NCBI RefSeq assembly: GCF_900116615.1
Contig: NZ_FPBF01000001.1
Location: forward strand, 477,625-541,624
Source: Algoriphagus locisalis
Lineage (GTDB): Bacteria > Bacteroidota > Bacteroidia > Cytophagales > Cyclobacteriaceae
Length of the DNA: 64,000 bases
Direction: 5' to 3'
The position numbers were made by a program, and so were the translations under genes. How positions within the stretch are numbered: the stretch's first letter is position 1; each line of letters begins with the position of its first letter. The notes below the pieces were generated by a model. It was not told where the DNA came from and made no database searches. It saw only the letters and a program-made list of their open reading frames with translations. Shown piece after piece: positions 53,352 through 62,097 of this stretch.

Positions 53352-54042
53352 TGAATCCTTGGCGTTGGACAGACTTAGGTATTTTATTTCAGGAATACCT
53401 GGATACCAAGTGGAATTTGCGGAGACTAATCCCTTGGATGGACTGCGTCTGGCTAGCCAGAAAACATGCGATATTTTGATCACAGATGTTCAGATGGAAA
53501 ATCTAAATGGCTTACTTATCTCCGAGCAAATGGAAGAGCTTGGTGTTCCCGTGATTATCTGCTCTGCCCATGAGGAGTTTGCACTCCCAAGTATCAATCT
53601 CTCGGTAGCGGGCTATCTGGTAAAGCCTGTCAATGCCTGGGGATTGAAAAAGCTACTGGAAAAAGTGTCCAAAAAACTACATATGCTTAAGGAAACATCA
53701 CTGGAAAAGTCAAAAGATTACTTTCTGGTGGAGGACTATGCAAGCTTTGGTTACACCAGGGTGGCTTTTAATGACCTTTATTTCGTCGAGCAAAAGCAAA
53801 ATTACTCGCATTTTCATGCACCACCACAGATCTACAAGCAACGCTCTACATTACAATCTGTAGAAGTAGTGCTCCCTGAATTGACTTTTGTGAGAGTCCA
53901 AAAATCCTTTCTGATTAATATCACCAAACTCCAGAAAATATTGAACAAAGAGGTAATTCTTGACAATGGAATGGTTGTCCCATTGGGAGAGTCCTACAAA
54001 CCCCGCCTGTTAAATGCCTATAAACTATTCAACCGACCATAA
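53317..54042 (+). CDS. LytTR-family response regulator
   Basis: 241 residues. Receiver domain residues 5-125 with acidic pocket IDDES, phospho-acceptor D57 in LITDVQMENLNG and Lys in GYLVKPVN. LytTR DNA-binding domain residues about 140-240 (YFLVEDYASFGYTRVAFNDL, IYKQRSTLQSVE, FVRVQKSFLINITKL). Cognate of the LytS-type kinase. Its 3' end overlaps the convergent LanB gene by 25 bp. It is the obvious candidate to regulate LanB or a nearby peptide gene, but no site is visible. Confidence 0.92.
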   Translation: MKNPIKLGLIDDESLALDRLRYFISGIPGYQVEFAETNPLDGLRLASQKTCDILITDVQMENLNGLLISEQMEELGVPVIICSAHEEFALPSINLSVAGYLVKPVNAWGLKKLLEKVSKKLHMLKETSLEKSKDYFLVEDYASFGYTRVAFNDLYFVEQKQNYSHFHAPPQIYKQRSTLQSVEVVLPELTFVRVQKSFLINITKLQKILNKEVILDNGMVVPLGESYKPRLLNAYKLFNRP

Positions 54043-56597
54043 ATAGATCTCCCCAATCTCTTATACAACCCATAGATCACCTGCCGTTCATGCATGGCTG
54101 TATCAAAAGGAAATGAACGGTTACAGCACATGTGTAAGTGATTTGGGATGATGCGCATCAAGATTTCTTCTGAAGAGTCTGCAATTTTGGAAAATTCAGA
54201 TTCGAAAAATTCTATAGGGATACTGTTGTATGATTGTGTAGATGGATTCACCGATTTGTTTAACTCCTTGCGTTCTCTTATCGGGATACCTTTGATCAGT
54301 CCTTTATAAAAAGCTAAAAACTCTTCAGTTTTTCTACACATTTGAATGACATTAAAGTAGGTCTCTATTATCCAGGTTTGACGCGTCTCGACATCCCAGG
54401 TGATTATGGGTTTTGTTTGGTACTCGTAATTTCCTAGAAGAACCACCTCAGATTCCAGGTGAAAAATGGATTCTGACACTTTCATATCCCCATCCAATAG
54501 GGCGTATTTATCATATTCTGGATAGTAGAGGCTAGAGTTCACCTTCTCTACCCATCCGCTTTCCATCAGGGCTCTTGCTAATTCTGATTCCAGTTTCCGC
54601 TTTTCTGTTTTTTCATCTGTAAGCACACGAAGCCTTATTTCTGGTCGTGCCGAGCTATAAATCAGGAAATACCATTTCTGTAGGTTGCTTTGGTTTTTCA
54701 TATGTTTGAGTATGCTTGGAAGTGGTTTGAGCAACAAGGGTAGTATCCCGGCTTCCTTTACTGCTATTCGCAAATAAATCCATCGCTCATCGGGGGAGCT
54801 TATTCTATTAAGAAAATCGATTTTAGGATGGTCGCTGGCTTTGCCTTTCCTAGAATAAATGAATTGGGGATATAGGTGCTGATCAGTCTTGGTTTTAAAG
54901 GGGGAGTTATCCTTCCATGGACATTCAAAAATTGTGACTTCATGCATTCGGGTTAGCTCTTCCCAAAGGAAATCCAATTCGAGGGCACGGCGCCAATTAA
55001 GAAGAAGTTCCCGGTCCAGATGACCAGCTATTAGTGGACATGGAATTTCTGATTCATTTAAATAGACAAGAAGGGCGTTTTTGCCTGAGAAATCATTAGA
55101 ATTTATAATCCATTTTCTTCCCTGAAGAATAATTCCTTGCCAGGTTAGTCTGGGAGTGTAACTGGCTTTCTGAAAAGAGGGGTGGTGGTAGGGAAGAAAT
55201 CTATGCTGATCCTGATTTCCAATTTCCCAGATTAGCCTTGACAGCGTATGCGATATTTGATCAGGGTTGAGAGGGTGTTGTACTACAGGTAAAATTTCCT
55301 TGTCCAGTTTTTGGCTATATAATACCAAGCGCTTATTTCTGATCCCCAACAGCAAATCATCAACCCCCAGGTGATCATTTTTGATCCCGGCACCAAATGG
55401 ATAGATGCTGTATTGGAAGGCATTGTCGTGTCTGCAGATATGGTTGGATTTGGAAGTTTCGAAAAGGATAATATCCGCTTTCATTGAAGATGCTGAAATG
55501 GCTTCCAAATTATCCTCTGCCCAGTTCTTTATTTCAGGATCTAGGCTAAATCTCCCTGAATAGGCGAAAGGGCGGTTGCACACGATGTTTTCTATGTAAA
55601 TATCCCTTCCTCCAATTAGTTTAAAAGCAATTTGAAGGTGATGGAGATCTGTATGTTTCTTGGCAAAACAATTACTTAGGTCTAACTCTTCTTTTTCATC
55701 CCAAAGGATTGCTTGTAGGTCCTTGTTGTAAAGATGTTCCTCGCTCTCAGTTACTGCTCCATGCGTGAAAAAATCCTGTTGGTGGGCTAGCAAAGAAAGA
55801 GGTACAAAACGATCATCGTATGCTTGGACAAACCATGATTTGAAATTCCTTAAATACTCACTTTCCACAGGAACAAACAGATTCCCTAGTTCAGAAATCA
55901 ACGTTTCTAATTTTTCATGGATTCCGTGGGATAATGTGATTTTGGATTTTATTCTCACATCCCAGCCTATATTGGCTGGAGTTGATTCCACTGCTGGAAA
56001 TCCTTCTCTGATAAGTAATCCAGATTCCAACAGCATTTCCCATAAGGTCCTTAGCTCTTGTCTGTTGCTTGTATTGAAGAAATTCTGAAAATTGGAAAAG
56101 CCGAGGTTGTCTGATTTTTTAAAGTAGGATATAAGAATCAGGATTAGTGGGTTTTTATCGAGATAGCTGATTCTCCATCCTTCCTCCTTACTACAGTAAC
56201 TCCAGAATTGAACTTGGGAACTATATACTTTTAGTCCTGGAGCTAGTCTATATTTAGTTGTAAGCTTTGGTAGTTGCTTATATTTCAAATATTCCTCCTT
56301 TTCAATTTGACTATAAACCAAAGGAAGATCCACTTGATTGCAATCACCCCACCGTCCTAAACCCACCCCTGCCCATAGGCCAAATGGAGTGGCTCGGTAT
56401 CTTCCTCTCAGTAGGTATTTATGTATTTTTGCCTGAGTGGATTGGCTTAAAGAGTCGAACTCCTGTTTTTCCAATTCCTGAAATAGGGAACGGGAGGAAA
56501 GTTGTATAGCTTGTTTAATCCAATGCCAGTTTTTTTGAATTTCATCCTTATCCATTGGGTCGAAATCCACTAAGTGCATTCTGTATAAAAAATCCAT
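54018..56597 (-). CDS. LanB-type lanthipeptide/thiopeptide dehydratase
   Basis: 859-residue full-length class I dehydratase. Such enzymes glutamylate Ser/Thr of a precursor peptide using Glu-tRNA, then eliminate to Dha/Dhb. N-terminal glutamylation domain covers about residues 1-580 (FDPMDKDEIQKNWHWIKQAI at the start, YRATPFGLWAGVGLG motif). The C-terminal elimination domain (SpaB_C/thiopeptide type) covers about 635-850 with WYFLIYSSARPEIRLRV, SLYYPEYDKYALLDGD and SESIFHLESEVVL. No LanC cyclase, protease, transporter or clear precursor is adjacent. It is convergent with the LytTR regulator and has a small ORF (56570-56731) overlapping its start. Confidence 0.87.
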   Translation of the reverse strand: MDFLYRMHLVDFDPMDKDEIQKNWHWIKQAIQLSSRSLFQELEKQEFDSLSQSTQAKIHKYLLRGRYRATPFGLWAGVGLGRWGDCNQVDLPLVYSQIEKEEYLKYKQLPKLTTKYRLAPGLKVYSSQVQFWSYCSKEEGWRISYLDKNPLILILISYFKKSDNLGFSNFQNFFNTSNRQELRTLWEMLLESGLLIREGFPAVESTPANIGWDVRIKSKITLSHGIHEKLETLISELGNLFVPVESEYLRNFKSWFVQAYDDRFVPLSLLAHQQDFFTHGAVTESEEHLYNKDLQAILWDEKEELDLSNCFAKKHTDLHHLQIAFKLIGGRDIYIENIVCNRPFAYSGRFSLDPEIKNWAEDNLEAISASSMKADIILFETSKSNHICRHDNAFQYSIYPFGAGIKNDHLGVDDLLLGIRNKRLVLYSQKLDKEILPVVQHPLNPDQISHTLSRLIWEIGNQDQHRFLPYHHPSFQKASYTPRLTWQGIILQGRKWIINSNDFSGKNALLVYLNESEIPCPLIAGHLDRELLLNWRRALELDFLWEELTRMHEVTIFECPWKDNSPFKTKTDQHLYPQFIYSRKGKASDHPKIDFLNRISSPDERWIYLRIAVKEAGILPLLLKPLPSILKHMKNQSNLQKWYFLIYSSARPEIRLRVLTDEKTEKRKLESELARALMESGWVEKVNSSLYYPEYDKYALLDGDMKVSESIFHLESEVVLLGNYEYQTKPIITWDVETRQTWIIETYFNVIQMCRKTEEFLAFYKGLIKGIPIRERKELNKSVNPSTQSYNSIPIEFFESEFSKIADSSEEILMRIIPNHLHMCCNRSFPFDTAMHERQVIYGLYKRLGRSIYGRLNSL

Positions 56598-56731
56598 GGC
56601 TTTTTTGCCTTCCTAATTCCTAATAACCAGAGGCAAATTCCGATTTCTGGGACATACGCGTACCAGTAGGGAGCAATGACCAAATCATAGCTTTTTGTAA
56701 GATTGATTTCAGGTTCATAGGTTTCAACCAA
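56570..56731 (-). CDS. Possible 53-aa membrane peptide ORF coupled to LanB
   Basis: TTG 56731 opens VETYEPEINLTKSYDLVIAP, then YWYAYVPEIGICLWLLGIRK and a basic tail, ending in TECT after overlapping the LanB start by 28 bp. The codon choice looks coding. The VPE-hydrophobic-RKAKK pattern recalls PEP-CTERM-like sorting tails, which could be chance. There is no ATG, and an adjacent frame (DEQPSSTGWL) suggests a frameshifted longer gene. It could be a remnant or an unusual partner or substrate of LanB. Confidence 0.3.
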   Translation of the reverse strand: MVETYEPEINLTKSYDLVIAPYWYAYVPEIGICLWLLGIRKAKKPWIFYTECT

Positions 56732-56968
56732 CCAGTTGAACTAGGTTGTTCATCTCTTGATTTGCATAGATTTTAGATACTTTTTTAGTTCTTATAATTC
56801 AATATTTCACATAGAATCCACAAAATCCACAGATTCCACACGCCATTTGGATCAGAAAAATCTCCAGATAAAATTAGGTGACTTAAATCATTTGTCCACC
56901 GGTGTAAAGGGAGAAAATACAAACTGTATAAGTTAGCTCTTCCCCGCCACCATTAACAAAATCATACC
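56732..56968. other. Upstream region of LanB and of the second HTH-like gene
   Basis: AT-rich non-coding DNA between the divergent LanB unit and the small gene at 56969. It contains two ACA-rich pieces (ATAGAATCCACAAAATCCAC near 56811). Both promoters should be here; I see no convincing match to a consensus. Confidence 0.4.
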
Positions 56969-57163
56969 ATGGCACAGAAGAGATGCATTGTTTATTCAAA
57001 AGATGTACAGATCATCACAGGAAGGAGTGAGCGCTACGCACAGTTGCTACTCCAGAAAATCAGGAAGTTCCACAACAAAAAACCTCACCAATATGTCACT
57101 GTGCAGGAATTTTCGGATTTCTCAGGAATTCCTCCTGAGAATGTCGGCGACTATTTGTATTAG
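56969..57163 (+). CDS. Small HTH-like DNA-binding protein 2
   Basis: 64-residue paralogue of the protein at 51615. It has KRCIVYSKDVQIITGRSERY followed by AQLLLQKIRKFHNKKPHQYV and ends TVQEFSDFSGIPPENVGDYL. A compact HTH with a wing is the likely fold. It stands alone upstream of the DUF6266 gene (57399). The two paralogues bracket the LytS/LytTR-LanB block, which may mark the ends of an acquired segment. Confidence 0.65.
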   Translation: MAQKRCIVYSKDVQIITGRSERYAQLLLQKIRKFHNKKPHQYVTVQEFSDFSGIPPENVGDYLY

Positions 57164-57398
57164 AAAAAGCTGAAAATCCTCAGGATTATCCTATTCGGTA
57201 GTAAATCCCCTGCATATACTTCTTCGGGGTTCCTCCCAGTCTTTTTCCTCTTTGCTTCCACCTAGCTGTTGCTGGAGTGGGAGCAGACAGGGTGTGAACA
57301 GAAAGGGGCATGAGTGTAAAGTCAAAGCAATTTTTACTGCCAAGAAGCTTCCAAAATAGTTATCAATTAATTAAGTATTCAATTTAAAAATCAAAATC

Positions 57399-58040
57399 AT
57401 GGGAATAATACAAAGCAGCATGTTAGGAAGAATAACCGGTTCTATGGGGAACTTGGTCTTTTATCAGTTGAACGGTAAAACTGTGGTGAGACAAAAGCCT
57501 GGCCCAAGAAAGAAGCCTGCCAGTGAAAGGCAGCTTTACCAGCAGAAAGCTTTCAGTATAGGGCAGAAATTTGTTACTCCACTCAGAGAGGCATTGAACT
57601 TTACGATGACAAAGAAGAGGGCAAGTTTTGGATCAGGTACCAGCCGGACACTCAGCTGGCTTATTAAAAACGCTATCGTTCCGGAGGATAAAGTTCCAGT
57701 ACTTTATCCAGAGAGAGTGAAGATCTCCAAAGGATGGTTGGTGGGTATGGATAGTCCAATAGTCGCGAGGGAAGGGGCTTCAATCAAAATTACGTGGCAG
57801 GCTAATGCTTGGCAGGGTTCTGCCAGAGAGGAGGATAAACTCTTTGTCATAGCCTATGCTCCTGAATCCAAGAGAGTATATACAGTATATGAAGGGAATT
57901 ACAGAAAGTCAGGTGAACAATTGATAGAGCTACCATGGAGTGAACCAGAGCTTGGGGAGGTATTTATATATGCGGCTTTTTATGCGCAGGATGGCTGTGT
58001 AAGAGAGTTCTCGGATTCTATATGTCTGGGAAGGATATGA
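57399..58040 (+). CDS. DUF6266-family protein
   Basis: 213-residue protein with the family opening MGIIQSSMLGRITGSMGNLV and FYQLNGKTVVRQKPG: a G-x-(I/M)-G-x-(L/V)-x-FY strand followed by a short basic stretch. Later there are beta-rich segments (VKISKGWLVGMDSPIVAREG, IKITWQANAW). No signal peptide. Function unknown; related proteins are very common in Bacteroidota and often occur with phage-like genes. A second protein of the same style lies at 59324. Confidence 0.7.
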   Translation: MGIIQSSMLGRITGSMGNLVFYQLNGKTVVRQKPGPRKKPASERQLYQQKAFSIGQKFVTPLREALNFTMTKKRASFGSGTSRTLSWLIKNAIVPEDKVPVLYPERVKISKGWLVGMDSPIVAREGASIKITWQANAWQGSAREEDKLFVIAYAPESKRVYTVYEGNYRKSGEQLIELPWSEPELGEVFIYAAFYAQDGCVREFSDSICLGRI

Positions 58041-59323
58041 GTAGAGTGATTATTAACATCGTATTTCCGAGTCATTTCGATCCGCCGCGGTGGAGAAGCT
58101 CTCCCTTTGGTCGTCGAACTGACCATCTGGTCTGAGTCTCATGACCTGGCAGCCAGGCAGACTTAGGCCTAGGATAATGCAGTCTTCAGACTGCCAATAG
58201 CAAAACGATAATTGCCAACCGTACCCCCAGGTGTTTGACATTTGCAATGTCGGACAACAAACCGTAGGTTTTTTAATCCGTATCATTGCCAACCGCCAAC
58301 CAATAGCCGACCCCGCCACATCTTCCCGTCTCCGTCTTGCTGGCACCGCGCCTTCGTCTCCGATTGATGATCTGGGGCCAGCGCTGGTGAACGAATATAT
58401 CCCTAAACCCAGCGTTGAAACGCTGGGCAATAAAATCATTCATGCCTCCGGCATTGCTTTGTTTCTACGATGCACCGACCTTACCTGAACTTCCATCTCT
58501 ACTACCTACACAAAACAATTCAGATTCTGCACCTTGGTTTAGTGTGTAGGGAAGCCCTTGGAAGCAGCTGGTTTATTGGAGAAATAGGAAGGCGTTAAAA
58601 AAACGAACTAGCTCTCGAGTGGGCGAGAGAGATCCGTTTGTTTTTAGCCTGACTATGAACCAATAAATGAATTGTCCGAAGGCAATTCAAGGCTGATTTC
58701 GGGCAAAGAGTTTTGGATACTTTTGCTCTTCAAAAGTATCGAAGAAAATAAACTTAACTCTATCGATATGGGTAAATGGGTAAACTGAGGATGGGTAAAA
58801 TACATACAATGCACCTTTTTTCACCTCCTGCACTTATTCCGATTTGGTCTAAGTCATCAGACCTGTCCGACGACAGGCGGGCTTAGACCCACCCTAATGC
58901 AGTCTTCAGACTGCCAACAGCCAACTGATAACATCCAACCGGCATAGACTCGGAGGAGGGCCTTTGCCTGTCTGCTTTTGGAGGGGATACATTTGGCCTC
59001 AAAGGAATCTAGATTACCACTTTACCTTTTCCATTTAGGCCATATGGGAGATAGGTGATTGATTAATAAGTCATTTCCAGTCCTCGGATTTACCTTTTAA
59101 AATCTGGTGCTTCGCTATAGACAAGTTACAACTTCTCCATGCCTACGGCCTTGATTAGCTTCTACAGTCACCCCATTGGTATGCTGCTATATAGGTGCAT
59201 ATCTACTGAAAAGCGCAGGATTTCATTTGTTTATGATGCTTCCGAACAGACCGCACATTCAATTGATAGCCAATGAGATAAACCTGAATTTTCCTGCATG
59301 TTACACTTAAAACCCATATACAT
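58041..59323. repeat. Intergenic repeat region between the two DUF6266-type genes
   Basis: About 1.3 kb without a gene. It holds the GTCATTTCGAtccgccg...GGTCGTCGAACTGAC palindrome (58069-58122), GCAGTCTTCAGACTGC at 58179-58194 and 58899-58914, the GACATTTGCAATGTC hairpin at 58237-58251, a GGTTTTTTAATCC hairpin near 58266, a GTTGAAAC-centred hairpin at 58408-58427 (arms CCCAGC/GCTGGG), ATGCCTCCGGCAT near 58442 and ATGCCTACGGC near 59140. The segment around 58375-58460 is repeated at 61490-61575. Short reading frames at 58053-58488 are repeat-borne. Confidence 0.65.
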
Positions 59324-60070
59324 ATGGCAAAACAAGCAGGAGTAATTACACTGAATGGCAAGATAGGAAGACTCTCTTTCTACAAGACCAAAGACGGGTA
59401 TCTGGCCCGTGAAAAAGGAGGGGTGAGCAAGAGCCGCATCATGAACGATGCCCGCTTTGCACGTACTCGGGAAAACCTCAAGGAGTTTGCCGACAATGCA
59501 TCTTCGGCCAAGCTCTTCCGGGATGCGCTGCGCCCGGTGATCGCCAAGATCGGAGACAGAAGGCTGAACCTGAGAATCACCCAGGTGATGATGAAGGTGC
59601 TTCAGTCAGATCTGGTCAATAACCGTGGGGAACGCATGGTGAGAACAGGCGACTGGAATCTGTTGAAGGATCTGGAACTGAATGCGGCAAGTTCACTGGG
59701 TAGTACCCTCTTTCTGGAGATTGCCTACACAGATTCACCGACGGACTGGTCGGTGGCCATCCCGGCATTTGTGCCTCAGGACTTTGTGGCGATTCCGAAG
59801 GGAGCAACCCATCTGAGAATTACGGCTACGGGAGTGGGGTTGGATTTTGCTACCGGTGGCAGAGCAGTGCAGACAGCTGTTTCCAGTTTGCTTCCGGTGA
59901 TTGATCCGGCCGTGGCGATTCCGCTGTCAGTTGACAAAGCCTTACTTCCAGGTACACACAGAGCATTTGTTCTGAGTGTGGAGTTTGTCCAGATGGTCAA
60001 TGGCAGTGAGTACTCCATTAACAATGGAGCGCACAATGCTGCCAAGATCGTAGGGCTGGAGCAGGTCTAA
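59324..60070 (+). CDS. DUF6266-like beta-rich protein (MAKQAG type)
   Basis: 248-residue protein opening MAKQAGVITLNGKIGRLSFY-KTKDG followed by YLAREKGGVSKSRIMNDARF and ARTRENLKEFADNASSAKLF. This N-terminal pattern is very common in Bacteroidota proteins encoded next to DUF5675. The C-terminal half is beta-rich, with no signal peptide. Function unknown; a structural role in a phage-derived particle or cassette is possible. It is followed 1 bp later by the DUF5675 gene. Its GC content is higher than that of the surrounding DNA. Confidence 0.7.
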   Translation: MAKQAGVITLNGKIGRLSFYKTKDGYLAREKGGVSKSRIMNDARFARTRENLKEFADNASSAKLFRDALRPVIAKIGDRRLNLRITQVMMKVLQSDLVNNRGERMVRTGDWNLLKDLELNAASSLGSTLFLEIAYTDSPTDWSVAIPAFVPQDFVAIPKGATHLRITATGVGLDFATGGRAVQTAVSSLLPVIDPAVAIPLSVDKALLPGTHRAFVLSVEFVQMVNGSEYSINNGAHNAAKIVGLEQV

Positions 60071-60071
60071 G

Positions 60072-60500
60072 ATGAGACTGGTACTTCATAGAAAGTACAA
60101 AGCAACGAGTACCCTTGGGAGATTACTTCTCGGGCAGAAGCAACTCTGCTTCACCCGTGAGCCTCCCAAGGCTTGCTTTGGTACTGGAAAGGACTGTCTG
60201 GAGGATGGGGTCTATGAACTGGAACCCATCCATTCAGAGGAAAAAGGCTGGGAGATAGGGATCGGCGAAAAAGGCAAAATCTCCTCTTATACAGGAGATG
60301 AAAGGCTGGAATCCTGTTCCATTTATCCAGTCACCTGCTACAGGGCGGACGGCACCCCCATGTTCACCAAACTGGCCTTCCTTCAATTGATGGAAAGGCT
60401 GGAGAATGAATGGGAGCGGGGGAAAATTGTAGAGTTGCAGATCGTGTCAGAAGGGATACCTTATCTATTGGAATCATGTCTGGAGCAGAGCTACTCTTAA
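60072..60500 (+). CDS. DUF5675-family protein
   Basis: 142 residues. The opening RLVLHRKYKATSTLGRLLLG, the QLCFTREPPKACFGTGKDCL segment and GVYELEPIHSEEKGW match the DUF5675 pattern (basic start, T-x-G-x-L, C-x-TxE, C-x2-G-x-Y). DUF5675 proteins resemble cell-wall-directed or lysis-associated domains in phages, but no activity is established. It overlaps the next small membrane protein by 25 bp, so the two are coupled. Confidence 0.7.
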   Translation: MRLVLHRKYKATSTLGRLLLGQKQLCFTREPPKACFGTGKDCLEDGVYELEPIHSEEKGWEIGIGEKGKISSYTGDERLESCSIYPVTCYRADGTPMFTKLAFLQLMERLENEWERGKIVELQIVSEGIPYLLESCLEQSYS

Positions 60501-60685
60501 GTCTGGCCGGGGTGGTGACGATGATGCTGCTGTCGGTGATCGCTTACTTTCTAAAACTGCTGATCGAGGACACCCGCCAGTTGCGGGATGAATTGGCCAG
60601 GCTGAAGGAGCTCTTTATCCGCTTGGAAGCCGAGCAGACACTGATCAAGACGATGATGCAGCGTGGGCGCAGCCCGCCAGGGTAG
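60476..60685 (+). CDS. Small membrane protein with coiled coil (holin-accessory-like)
   Basis: 69-residue protein from ATG 60476: one membrane helix (AELLLSLAGVVTMMLLSVIA then YFLKLLI) followed by a charged amphipathic coiled coil (EDTRQLRDELARLKELFIRL). The one-helix-plus-coil layout recalls XhlA/holin accessory proteins or spanin-like inner-membrane partners. The overlap with DUF5675 suggests joint function. Confidence 0.55.
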   Translation: MSGAELLLSLAGVVTMMLLSVIAYFLKLLIEDTRQLRDELARLKELFIRLEAEQTLIKTMMQRGRSPPG

Positions 60686-60983
60686 TCGTTTCGCCGACCG
60701 TTGTGGTTTTGTCATTTCGACGACCAACAGGAGAGCTTGGCCGCGGTGGAAGAAATCTCTTGCGATTTAAGGAGAGATTTCTCAGTCGCAACGCTAGTAC
60801 ATATTCATTTTGTGCCACTGCTGCTCCTTCGAAATGACTTCCCTATAAACGACCGTGGGGTCTGACGACAGTGGTCCGTGGACTGTCCGACACCGCGAAC
60901 CCGGCATCGGGCATCAGACACACTCCCGTCTCCGGTCTTCCGTCTCCAAAACATTTAACATTTTAACACTTAACGTTCCAACC
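60686..60983. repeat. Long palindromic GTCATTTCGAC repeat and CTTCCGTC run
   Basis: A copy of the large imperfect palindrome spans about 60711-60839: TGTCATTTCGACGACC...AGAAATCTC on the left, GAGATTTCTC...TTCGAAATGACTT on the right. It is followed by a CTTCCGTCTCC-type run and a TTTAACATTTTAAC-type tract ending 8 bp before the next gene. Confidence 0.65.
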
Positions 60984-61226
60984 ATGAACATACTAACAGA
61001 AATATCCACCCGCGCCACCGCGCCCACACCTCCCTTTTTCCAAAAGCTGAAGAAGGCTGGGTTGATCATCGCCGCCATCGGCACGGCTGTTTTGACGGCA
61101 CCCGGTATGGTTCCGGCTGTATTGCTGGCCTATGCAGGTTATGCAGTAACGGCAGGCACCGTCCTGGTCACCATCTCCCAATTGACCGTCGATGACGGAT
61201 CCTTTGAGCAGGTGTTGATGAATTGA
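60984..61226 (+). CDS. Small hydrophobic protein, two helices (holin-like)
   Basis: 80-residue protein from ATG 60984. After a Pro/Thr-containing start (MNILTEISTRATAPTPPFFQ) it has a Lys-rich turn and two hydrophobic helices (GLIIAAIGTAVLTAPGMVPA and VLLAYAGYAVTAGTVLVTIS), then an acidic tail. Similar proteins, as recalled, accompany MAKQAG-type and DUF5675 genes in Bacteroidota; a holin-like role is inferred from size and topology only. A strong terminator follows 21 bp after the stop. Confidence 0.6.
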   Translation: MNILTEISTRATAPTPPFFQKLKKAGLIIAAIGTAVLTAPGMVPAVLLAYAGYAVTAGTVLVTISQLTVDDGSFEQVLMN

Positions 61227-61247
61227 ATCTGATCTAACAGTTAATTA

Positions 61248-61280
61248 AACCGGAGGGGATTCCTCTCCGGTTTTTTTTTT
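61248..61280 (+). terminator. Intrinsic terminator of the DUF6266/DUF5675 cassette
   Basis: AACCGGAGGGG pairs with CCTCTCCGGTT (one G-T pair) around the ATT loop, and the run of T continues to 61280. Typical rho-independent form. Confidence 0.88.
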
Positions 61281-62097
61281 AACCTATGCAGTCTTATGCT
61301 GGTTTGTACTGATCGGGAATGAGCTAGTGCTGACCCTTCTGGTCTAAGTCTTCAGACCTGTCTGCAGCCAGGCAGGCTTAGACTTAGTATAATGCAGTCT
61401 TCAGACTGCCAATATACAACCGACAACAGAAACCGCTACTTGTGTTTCCATCTTGCTGGCACTGAACCTCCGTCTCCGAAAGACAACTACGGGCCAGCGC
61501 TGGAGAACGAATATATCCCATAAACCCAGCGTTGAAACGCTGGGCAATAAAATCGTTCATGCCTCCGGCATTGCTTCGTTTGTACGATGGCATGGATATT
61601 ACCCGACTCATATGGTCTAAGTCTCCTGACCTGTCTGTCAGCTAGTGCTGATCGGAATTTGTAATCCCGATCTGTTGTCGTAGGATTTCTAATTCAGCTG
61701 TTCGACATTTGCAATGTCGGACAACAAACCGTAGGATTTTTAATCCGCATTACCGCCAACCGACAACTGCCACCCGAAACTTCCGTTTCCATCTTGCTGG
61801 TAATACTCCTCCGTCTCCAATTGATGATCCTGGGCCAGCGCTGGTGAACGAATATCTCCTATAAACTACACATGTGCCATGCCTACGGCACTGATTCTTT
61901 TTGCAGGCATTGGAAATGATACCCAGCCCGAGGTCTCATGACTTAGACCTCGGGCTGTAATTTCAGAAAACTTATCTGTTTTGGGACTGCAACTTTTCTT
62001 CACCTTGGAAAAGTTTTTTAAAATTAATATCCATTTGCCTGTATCTTTTTGAGATTGCCACATTATAGTAGGTGAATTTAATAGTGTGTTAACTTTT
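61281..62097. repeat. Intergenic repeat region before the ECF sigma gene
   Basis: No gene. Contents: GCAGTCTTCAGACTGC at 61394-61409; GTTGAAAC-centred hairpin at 61525-61544; ATGCCTCCGGCAT near 61560; a degenerate CGGAATTTGTAATCCCG at about 61652; CGACATTTGCAATGTCG at 61703-61719; GGATTTTTAATCC near 61735; and a perfect 12-bp stem AGCCCGAGGTCT/AGACCTCGGGCT at 61925-61956 with an 8-nt loop and no T tract. The promoter of the sigma operon should lie in about 61970-62090. Confidence 0.6.

Noticed and set aside
56570..56731. PEP-CTERM sorting signal
   Set aside because: Only VPE-hydrophobic-basic resemblance on a tiny ORF; no exosortase gene or other targets seen, so not claimed.
58053..58488. 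ORFs of 85-128 codons on both strands
   Set aside because: Overlapping frames across the same dispersed repeats, one of which recurs at 61490-61575.
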